Part shown: piece by piece, positions 13,986 to 19,791 of the stretch
How positions within the stretch are numbered: the stretch's first letter is position 1
Layout: every line of letters starts with the position of its first letter
Source of the DNA: Sulfuritalea sp.
GTDB taxonomy: Bacteria > Pseudomonadota > Gammaproteobacteria > Burkholderiales > Rhodocyclaceae
Length of the DNA stretch: 19,791 nt
Assembly: GCA_021738105.1 (NCBI GenBank)
Contig: JAIPCS010000036.1
Span: 1-19,791, forward strand
Direction of reading: 5' to 3'
The notes under the pieces: model-generated
Seen by the model: the letters and a program-made list of their open reading frames with translations, nothing else
What the model was told of the DNA's origin: nothing
Databases searched by the model: none
Translations under genes and position numbers: made by a program

Positions 13986-14519
13986 TCACGTCTGCACGGC
14001 GGCCGACCACAGCGGCCGCCCGGTGGCATCCAGATAACTCAGGTAGGCCCGCAGGTCGAATTCGAGCTGGTGATAGTCGGGCTCCATGTGCCGGCATAAC
14101 TGATAGAAGGCTTTGTCGTGCGCGGCTTCCCGGATATGGGCGAGTTCATGGACGACGATCATGCGCAGGAACTCGGGTGGCATCTCCTTGAACACCGCAG
14201 CGATCCGGATCTCGCGTTTGGATTTGAGCTTGTGCCCCTGCACCCGCGAGATGCTGGTGTGCGTGCCCAGCGCCTGGCGCAGGACATGCAGCTTGCTGTC
14301 GAACAGCACCTTGCTCAGTTGTCCGGCGTTGCGCAAATACCGGGCCTTGAGTTCCTGCACGTAGCCGTGCAGCGCACTGTCGGTGCGCACCGCGTGCGTC
14401 TGCGGATATTTTTTCAGCAAGCGCTCGGCCAGGGCTCCGCTTTCGATCAGCCGCCGCAGCTCCGCCGCCCACTCGGCCGGGTAGCCAGACAGATAATTCG
14501 GCGCGGGTTTCGGGTGCAT
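13986..14519 (-). CDS. YgjP-type (DUF45) zinc metallopeptidase domain protein
   Basis: This is a 177-residue cytosolic protein from the ATG at 14519. The zinc site is HELAH followed after five residues by a third histidine (HELAH-IREAA-H), then FYQLCRHMEPDYHQLEFDLRAYL, typical of the YgjP/DUF45 family. An upstream helical region contains TDSALHGYVQELKARYLR and SRVQGHKLKSKREIRIA. The frame is open further upstream to an ATG at 14591 and a TTG at 14612, but that stretch is proline-rich and not family-like. The conserved part begins at YLSGYPAEW, so the ATG at 14519 is preferred although no candidate start has a well-placed ribosome-binding site. The substrate is unknown in this family. It is convergent with the hypothetical gene to its left. 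Confidence 0.82.
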   Translation of the reverse strand: MHPKPAPNYLSGYPAEWAAELRRLIESGALAERLLKKYPQTHAVRTDSALHGYVQELKARYLRNAGQLSKVLFDSKLHVLRQALGTHTSISRVQGHKLKSKREIRIAAVFKEMPPEFLRMIVVHELAHIREAAHDKAFYQLCRHMEPDYHQLEFDLRAYLSYLDATGRPLWSAAVQT

Positions 14520-14664
14520 GGCGGGTTTTGCGGCGGAGGGCAATGAAGATGCGGGAGGTCGCCTGATTGTATCGGCCGCCACTGGCGGCATCGGTGAATT
14601 GTTGCGTCGCAACGTGAAATTAGAGGGTGTCCTCCTTGACTTCAGTCGCCTTCAAATGTCAGGA

Positions 14665-14682
14665 TTCAAACATTCGTTTGAA
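14665..14682. promoter_or_regulatory. PsrA-type operator palindrome
   Basis: TTCAAACATTCGTTTGAA is a perfect palindrome with 7-bp arms and a 4-base centre. Its core CAAAC-N4-GTTTG fits the published PsrA recognition pattern (G/C)AAAC-N2-4-GTTT(G/C). It lies 30 bases upstream of a PsrA-like TetR gene that heads a beta-oxidation gene set. Autoregulation, with release by a long-chain fatty acid or acyl-CoA, is the likely use. Confidence 0.7.
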
Positions 14683-14711
14683 ACTGATGTTTATCAAAGG
14701 CCGGCTTGCCC

Positions 14712-15383
14712 ATGGAAATCGATACCCGCTCCCGCATTCTTGACGCTGCTGAAAGCCTGTTCGTCGAACACGGACTCGATGCCACCACCATGCGCATGAT
14801 CACCGCCAACGCGCGCGCCAATCTCGCTGCGGTGAATTATCACTTCGGCTCGAAAGAGGCCCTGATCGAGGCGGTGTTCCGGCGCCGCCTGACCTGGTTG
14901 AACGAACAGCGGATTGCCGCGCTCGACGTGCTTGAAGCCGAAGCCAAGGGCGCACCGCTGAAGCCGCGACAGATTGTCGAGTCCTTCTTTGGCGTGGCGA
15001 TCCGGCTGGCGACCTCCAGTCCCGACGGCAAAACCTTCATGCGCCTCCTGGGTCGAACGTATACCGAACCGTCGGAATTCGTGCGACGCTTTCTCGCCGA
15101 GGAGTATGCCGAAGTGATTGCGCGTTACAACACGGCCTTCTTCAAGGCCTTGCCCGATGTGCCGCAGGAGGAATTTCTCTGGCGCTTTCATTTCATGATG
15201 GGCGCCTTGTCCTACGCCATATCCGGCGCCGAAGCGCTCCAGATGCTGGGCCCGATCGACGACTCCGATCCCGAGGCGCTTTACACCCGACTGATGAGCT
15301 TTCTCATCGGCGGCCTGCGGGCACCCTTACCCGATATCCAATCCAGGACGATCCGCAAACCCCGCGCCAGGCGCGCGGCCTGA
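14712..15383 (+). CDS. TetR-family regulator of fatty-acid metabolism (PsrA-like)
   Basis: This is a 223-residue TetR repressor. The N-terminal helix-turn-helix (about 6-50) contains ILDAAESLFVEHGLDATTMRMIT and ANLAAVNYHFGSKEALIEAV. The C-terminal ligand domain contains FMRLLGRTYTEPSEFVRRF and FHFMMGALSYAISG, as in PsrA-like regulators that sense long-chain fatty acids or acyl-CoA. A perfect PsrA-type box lies directly upstream, and fadE-, thiolase- and MaoC-type genes follow, so local control of beta-oxidation is likely. The ATG at 14712 is chosen because MEIDTRSRIL is a normal TetR start. A TTG at 14706 lies 5 bases after AAAGG and is a fair alternative. The next gene begins 26 bases after the stop. 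Confidence 0.88.
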   Translation: MEIDTRSRILDAAESLFVEHGLDATTMRMITANARANLAAVNYHFGSKEALIEAVFRRRLTWLNEQRIAALDVLEAEAKGAPLKPRQIVESFFGVAIRLATSSPDGKTFMRLLGRTYTEPSEFVRRFLAEEYAEVIARYNTAFFKALPDVPQEEFLWRFHFMMGALSYAISGAEALQMLGPIDDSDPEALYTRLMSFLIGGLRAPLPDIQSRTIRKPRARRAA

Positions 15384-15409
15384 TCGATCACTGAACAAAG
15401 GAGAACGCC

Positions 15410-17749
15410 ATGTTCTGGTTCCTCATGCTTGCCGCCGCACTCGCCGCCGTGCTCGTGCTGCCGCCCCTGCGCCGCGCGGTGCTGACCGGCCCGGTATTCA
15501 AACTCTACAAGCAACTGCTGCCGGCCATGTCGCAGACCGAAAGGGAAGCGCTCGAAGCCGGCACGGTGTGGTGGGAGGGTGAACTGTTTTCCGGCCGGCC
15601 GAACTGGAAAACGCTGCTCGACTACCCGCAGCCAAAGCTGTCGGCGGTGGAGCAGTCGTTTCTCGACAATGAATGCGAGCAGCTTTGCGCCATGTCGAAG
15701 GACTGGGACACCACGCAGATTCACAATGACCTGCCACCCGAGGTCTGGGCCTATGTCAAGGAAAAAGGCTTCCTCGGCATGATCATTCCGAAGCGCTATG
15801 GCGGCCTGGAATTTTCCGCCTACGCCCATTCTGCGGTGGTGCAAAAATTGTCCTCGCGCTGCTCGGCGGCGGCGGTATCGGTGATGGTGCCCAACTCGCT
15901 CGGCCCGGCCGAACTGCTGCTGCATTACGGCACCGAAGAGCAAAAGAACCACTACCTGCCGCGCCTGGCCAAAGGCCTGGAGATTCCCGCGTTTGCGCTG
16001 ACCAACCCGAATGCCGGTTCCGATGCGGCGTCAATTCCCGATCTGGGCATCGTCTGCAAGGGCATGTGGCAGGGCCGCGAAGTGATTGGCATGCGCGTCA
16101 CCTGGGACAAACGCTACATCACGCTGGGGCCGATCTGCACGCTGCTGGGCCTGGCCTTCCGCATGCGCGATCCCGAGCATCTGCTCGGCGATGTCGATGA
16201 TATCGGCATCACCTGCGCGCTGGTGCCGGCGCATCACCCCGGCGTCAATATCGGGCGCCGACACTTCCCGCTCAACGCCGTATTCCAGAACGGGCCGAAC
16301 TCGGGCACCGATGTCTTCATGCCGCTGGACTGGATCATCGGCGGGCCGGACATGGCCGGACAGGGCTGGCGCATGCTGATGGAGTGTCTGGCGGCAGGCC
16401 GCTCGATCTCGCTGCCGTCGTCGAACACCGGAATGTCCAAGCTGGCGGTGCGCGCTACCGGCGGCTATGCGCGCGTGCGCAGCCAGTTCAAGACCGCCAT
16501 CGGAAAATTCGAGGGCATCGAGGAGCCGCTGGCGCGCATGGGCGGCAACACCTACATGATGGATGCGGCGCGCACCTTGACCGCCGGCGCCATCGATCTG
16601 GGCGAAAAGCCTTCGGTGGTTTCTGCCATCGTCAAATATCACGTCACCGAGCGTACCCGCCAGGTAGTGAATGACGCCATGGACATTCTCGGCGGCAAAG
16701 GCATCTGTCTCGGGCCGAACAACTTCATGGGCCGCGCCTACCAGCAGATACCTGTCGCCATCACGGTCGAGGGCGCCAACATCCTGACGCGCAGCCTGAT
16801 CATCTTCGGCCAGGGCGCGATTCGCTGTCATCCCTACGTGCTGAAGGAAATGGAAGCGGCGCGCGAAACCGACACGGCCAAGGGCCTGCACGACTTCGAC
16901 TCAGCGCTGGCCAAACACGTGTGGTTTGCCTGGACGCGCGGCTTCAGCGCCTGGAGCAAGGGCATCACCGGCTCCCACTTTGGCGCGGTGCCCGCCGGCG
17001 TGGCGCCCGAAACCCGTCGCTACTATCAGCAACTGACGCGCTTTTCAGCCGCCTTTGCCTTCCTGTCCGACGTCTCGATGGTGGTCATGGGCGGCGATCT
17101 CAAGCGCAAGGAAAAACTCTCGGCGCGTCTGGGTGACATCCTTTCCCTGATGTACCTGTGTTCGGCCACGCTCAAGCGCTATGAAGCCGAGGGCGCACAG
17201 GCCGACGATGCGCCGCTGATGCACTGGGCCATCTGGGATGCCATGTTCAAGATGCAGAATGCCTTCGAGGGCGTGATCTCCAACTACCCGAACCGCGTCA
17301 TCGCCGCTCTGCTGCACTGGTGCATCTTTCCCTTGGGTCGCCCCTACGAGGTGCCTTCCGACCGGCTCGGCCACGAAGTGGCACGCAAGCTGATTGCACC
17401 TTCGGCGACGCGTGACCGGCTGACGTCAGGAATGTACCTGCCGGGCGATCCCGACCTGGCGATGGACGACGCGGTCGGCGTGGTGGAGCTGGCGCTGGAA
17501 GCGACGATTGCCGTCGAGCCGATCGAGGCCCGCATACGTGCCGCACAGAAAGCCGGAAAAGTCGGCGCTGGCGACACGGCGACCATGGCGGCTCATGCGC
17601 ACGAAGCGGGCATCATCTCGACCGAGGAACTGGCCTTGCTGACGCGCTGCGCCCTGTTGCGCGACAAGGTCGTTGCGGTCGACGATTTCCCGCAGGACTT
17701 TTCCGTCGAATCGGCGGGCACCCTCGATCCTTTGCGGAAGGCGGCATAA
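15410..17749 (+). CDS. fadE: FadE-type acyl-CoA dehydrogenase
   Basis: This is a 779-residue protein close in length to the 814-residue E. coli FadE, far longer than the roughly 380-residue soluble acyl-CoA dehydrogenases. It catalyses the first step of beta-oxidation, acyl-CoA to trans-2-enoyl-CoA, with FAD. The N-terminal hydrophobic segment (about 1-25) should attach it to the inner membrane. The dehydrogenase core spans about 75-480, with the substrate/FAD region FALTNPNAGSDAA (195-207). VEGANILTR (453-461) contains E454, which aligns with the catalytic glutamate of the family. A C-terminal FadE-specific domain follows. AAAGGAGA precedes the ATG with good spacing. The thiolase starts 2 bases after its stop, so they are co-translated. 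Confidence 0.93.
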   Translation: MFWFLMLAAALAAVLVLPPLRRAVLTGPVFKLYKQLLPAMSQTEREALEAGTVWWEGELFSGRPNWKTLLDYPQPKLSAVEQSFLDNECEQLCAMSKDWDTTQIHNDLPPEVWAYVKEKGFLGMIIPKRYGGLEFSAYAHSAVVQKLSSRCSAAAVSVMVPNSLGPAELLLHYGTEEQKNHYLPRLAKGLEIPAFALTNPNAGSDAASIPDLGIVCKGMWQGREVIGMRVTWDKRYITLGPICTLLGLAFRMRDPEHLLGDVDDIGITCALVPAHHPGVNIGRRHFPLNAVFQNGPNSGTDVFMPLDWIIGGPDMAGQGWRMLMECLAAGRSISLPSSNTGMSKLAVRATGGYARVRSQFKTAIGKFEGIEEPLARMGGNTYMMDAARTLTAGAIDLGEKPSVVSAIVKYHVTERTRQVVNDAMDILGGKGICLGPNNFMGRAYQQIPVAITVEGANILTRSLIIFGQGAIRCHPYVLKEMEAARETDTAKGLHDFDSALAKHVWFAWTRGFSAWSKGITGSHFGAVPAGVAPETRRYYQQLTRFSAAFAFLSDVSMVVMGGDLKRKEKLSARLGDILSLMYLCSATLKRYEAEGAQADDAPLMHWAIWDAMFKMQNAFEGVISNYPNRVIAALLHWCIFPLGRPYEVPSDRLGHEVARKLIAPSATRDRLTSGMYLPGDPDLAMDDAVGVVELALEATIAVEPIEARIRAAQKAGKVGAGDTATMAAHAHEAGIISTEELALLTRCALLRDKVVAVDDFPQDFSVESAGTLDPLRKAA

Positions 17750-17751
17750 AC

Positions 17752-19041
17752 ATGGCGACTTTTGCTCCGGTGTATATCGTCGATGGCGCCCGCTCGCCCT
17801 TCCTCAAATCGCGCAATGTGCCGGGGCCGTTTTCGGCCTCCGACCTCGCCACCATTTCCGGTCGCGCCCTGCTCGCGCGCCAGCCCTTCGCACCTGACCA
17901 GCTTGACGAGGTGATCGTCGGCTGTGCCGGCCCGAGCGTCGACGAGGTCAACATCGGCCGGGTGATCGCGCTGCGTCTGGGCTGCGGCAACAAGGTGCCG
18001 GGATGGACGGTGATGCGCAATTGCGCCTCGGGCATGCAGGCGATCGATTCGGCGATTGCCAACATCCAGAACGGGCGCGCACAACTGGTGATGGCCGGTG
18101 GCGTCGACGCGCTGTCGCGCACGCCACTGCTGTATTCCGACCGGATGGTGCTGTGGTTTTCGAAAATGGCACAGGCGAGAAGCCTGGGCCAGAAGCTGGG
18201 CATGTTCGCCAAATTGCGCCTGGGCATGCTGCTCAGCCCGGTGATCGGCATTGTCAAGGGACTGACGGATCCGGTGGTCAACCTGATGATGGGCCAGACA
18301 GCGGAAAATCTGGCCTGGAAGTTCGGCATTTCGCGTCGGGAGATGGATGCATTTTCCGTAGACAGCCACAAGAAAGTGGCTGCCGCACAGGAAGGCAGGC
18401 GCTTTGGCGAGATCGTGCCGCTGATCGATACCAGCGGTAAGGTGTACGCCGAAGACGACGGCGTACGCCACGATTCGAGTGTGGAAAATCTGGCGAAGCT
18501 GAAACCCTTCTTCGATCGCACTTACGGCAAGATCACACCGGGCAACAGCTCGCAGATCACCGATGGCGCGGCCTGGCTGCTGCTGGCTTCCGCCGAGGCC
18601 GTCGAAAAATACAAGCTGGAGCCGATCGGAAAAATCACCGATACCCAGTGGGGCGGACTCGATCCCGCGCAAATGGGTCTCGGTCCGGTGCATGCGGCCA
18701 CACCGATTCTGCAACGTCATGGCCTGGGTTTGAATGATCTCGACGCCTGGGAAATCAACGAGGCGTTTGCCGCGCAGGTACAGGGCTGCCTGAAAGCCTG
18801 GAGCGATGACGGCTATTGCCGCGAACAACTGGGACTGGACGGCGCACTCGGCACACTGGATACGACCCGGCTGAATGTAGACGGCGGAGCGATTGCGCTG
18901 GGTCACCCGGTCGGAGCTTCCGGTGCGCGCATCGTGCTGCATCTGTTGCATATCCTGCGGCGCAACCAGGCCAAACGCGGTATCGCCACGATCTGCATCG
19001 GTGGCGGACAGGGCGGTGCCGTCCTGGTCGAGACGCTCTAG
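17752..19041 (+). CDS. Acetyl-CoA C-acyltransferase (FadI/FadA-type thiolase)
   Basis: This is a 429-residue thiolase that cleaves 3-ketoacyl-CoA with CoA, the last step of beta-oxidation. The nucleophile is C91 in NCASGMQA. The other catalytic residues are NEAF, H385 in GHPVGASGAR and C415 in CIGGGQGG. The length and an inserted loop (about 140-180, WFSKMAQARSLGQKLGMFAKLRLG) are more like FadI, the thiolase of the trifunctional enzyme, than FadA. It follows the fadE-type gene after two bases; GGAAGG inside that gene's end can act as the ribosome-binding site. No FadJ/FadB-type hydratase-dehydrogenase gene is visible in the window. Confidence 0.92.
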   Translation: MATFAPVYIVDGARSPFLKSRNVPGPFSASDLATISGRALLARQPFAPDQLDEVIVGCAGPSVDEVNIGRVIALRLGCGNKVPGWTVMRNCASGMQAIDSAIANIQNGRAQLVMAGGVDALSRTPLLYSDRMVLWFSKMAQARSLGQKLGMFAKLRLGMLLSPVIGIVKGLTDPVVNLMMGQTAENLAWKFGISRREMDAFSVDSHKKVAAAQEGRRFGEIVPLIDTSGKVYAEDDGVRHDSSVENLAKLKPFFDRTYGKITPGNSSQITDGAAWLLLASAEAVEKYKLEPIGKITDTQWGGLDPAQMGLGPVHAATPILQRHGLGLNDLDAWEINEAFAAQVQGCLKAWSDDGYCREQLGLDGALGTLDTTRLNVDGGAIALGHPVGASGARIVLHLLHILRRNQAKRGIATICIGGGQGGAVLVETL

Positions 19042-19052
19042 ACCGACGCGCC

Positions 19053-19791
19053 ATGCACGCACCCATCCGGCTCGAGTACCGCGCCAAGCCGTCCGCACTG
19101 TCTTTCGTGCGAAATGCCTTTGGCCCGGCGCGCCGCGCACCATCCAACGTGCCATTGCCCGACATTCAGGCACGCTGGTCCGCAACACGATCCACGCCGC
19201 GCGATATCGCTGACTTCCTGCGTTTGTCCGGTCTGCCGGAAGGCGAGCATGTGTCGATTCTTTATCCGCACACGTTGAGTTTTCCCATGCAGATGGCGGT
19301 GCTGAGCCATCCGGTATTTCCATTTCCGGTCTGGAATATTCTTCAGATCCGCAATCGTCTGGTGCAGCATGAACCGATTGCGCCGGACGCGGCGCTGAAG
19401 CTCACAGTGTGCACGGGCGAACGGCGCGTGATGGAAAAAGGCGTGGAGATGGACCTGCAGGTCAGCGCCGAGTCGCGCGACCGACCTGTCTGGGAAGCCG
19501 TGAATACCTTTTACGCACGCGGACGTTTCGGCCCCGCACAATCCGACTCCAGCCCCAGCCCCGACGTGAGCGGCACAGTCGCCGCCGAGTGGCGCATGCC
19601 GGAACAGGGTCGCTGGCGCTACGGCCGCCTCTCCGGCGACTTCAATCCGCTGCACATCAGCAACGGATATGCGCGGCGCTTCGGTTACCTGCGTGCCTTC
19701 ACGCATCCGCAACGCGCGATTGGTCAGTGTCTCGGTCATCTCGCGGCAGACCACGGAGTGCCGATGACACTCGACACATGGATCAAGGGCC
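19053..19791 (+). CDS. MaoC-type dehydratase/enoyl-CoA hydratase (partial)
   Basis: A frame open from the ATG at 19053 to the window end encodes at least 246 residues. RYGRLSGDFNPLHISNGYA at about 189-207 is the hydratase-2 signature, with the catalytic Asp and His (D196 and H201 by position in GDFNPLH). The N-terminal half (LSFPMQMAVLSHPVFPFPVWNILQIRNRLVQ) is the degenerate first hot-dog fold of double-hot-dog MaoC proteins. Such enzymes hydrate trans-2-enoyl-CoA to the R-3-hydroxyacyl-CoA or dehydrate the ACP form. It begins 11 bases after the thiolase stop and is probably in the same operon. It has no strong ribosome-binding site, and its 3' end lies beyond the window. Confidence 0.85.
   Translation, partial: MHAPIRLEYRAKPSALSFVRNAFGPARRAPSNVPLPDIQARWSATRSTPRDIADFLRLSGLPEGEHVSILYPHTLSFPMQMAVLSHPVFPFPVWNILQIRNRLVQHEPIAPDAALKLTVCTGERRVMEKGVEMDLQVSAESRDRPVWEAVNTFYARGRFGPAQSDSSPSPDVSGTVAAEWRMPEQGRWRYGRLSGDFNPLHISNGYARRFGYLRAFTHPQRAIGQCLGHLAADHGVPMTLDTWIKG

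Noticed and set aside
14630..14637. Strong Shine-Dalgarno-like AAGGAGGA on the minus strand upstream of the metallopeptidase gene
   Set aside because: The nearest possible start (TTG at 14612) is 17 bases away, too far for it to set the start codon.
17593..19323. 576-residue minus-strand open frame opposite the thiolase and MaoC genes
   Set aside because: The plus strand encodes complete thiolase motifs here. The antisense frame is open only because of GC-rich codon use and shows no domain or start signal.
1..19791. CRISPR array, tRNA, rRNA or transposase
   Set aside because: No spaced repeat series, cloverleaf-like sequence, ribosomal RNA segment or transposase/integrase-like protein was seen on either strand.

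Overview
The window looks like chromosomal DNA of a betaproteobacterium, probably Rhodocyclales/Nitrosomonadales-like. This is an inference from protein flavour and gene content: an SHP/DHC cytochrome cluster, a FadE/thiolase/MaoC set under a PsrA-like TetR, and an Atm1-type ABC exporter. No rRNA, tRNA, CRISPR array or insertion sequence is visible. The flanks (1-914 and about 13.4-19.8 kb) look richer in G+C at third codon positions than the middle block (about 3.3-13.3 kb), by eye only.

Layout. 1-914 (minus) is the N-terminal part of an Atm1/HMT1-type ABC exporter, cut by the window edge. 915-1305 is non-coding with inverted repeats. 1306-3709 (minus) is a compact operon: a periplasmic PepSY protein, an OmpR-type response regulator and a PhoQ-like histidine kinase, with overlapping genes. 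A roughly 136-bp divergent promoter region follows, carrying a regular 11-bp-spaced repeat that is a good candidate for the regulator's binding site.

Rightward from 3846 runs a redox cluster of nine genes to 10451: SHP-type monohaem cytochrome c (DUF1924), dihaem cytochrome c (DHC), a second PepSY protein, a NOX/ferric-reductase-like flavocytochrome b, a small exported protein, a membrane-anchored FAD/[2Fe-2S] reductase, a four-helix di-haem-b protein, a membrane-anchored octahaem cytochrome c, and a cation-diffusion-facilitator exporter. The set contains two parallel routes that could move electrons from NAD(P)H through haem b to periplasmic c-haems. One is fused in a single polypeptide; the other is split over two genes with its own octahaem acceptor. 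The co-located sensor system and metal exporter suggest a regulated periplasmic electron-transfer or metal/oxidant-response system. This is the part of the window most likely to be under-described.

10452-11002 is a scar-like spacer. It holds a truncated TerB-like fragment and a striking pair of overlapping perfect hairpins, followed by a PAS-PAS-GAF-PAS-GGDEF diguanylate cyclase (11003-13258). 13490-13984 is an unrecognised small protein that converges on a YgjP-type metallopeptidase (13986-14519, minus).

14665-19791 is a fatty-acid beta-oxidation locus: a palindrome matching the published PsrA box pattern, a PsrA-like TetR regulator, a FadE-type acyl-CoA dehydrogenase, a FadI/FadA-type thiolase and a MaoC-type hydratase cut by the window end. 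The genes are closely spaced and probably form one transcript. Several starts were set by ribosome-binding sites rather than by the longest frame: 3709, 4798, 6579, 8795, 9531, 11003, 13490 and 14712.
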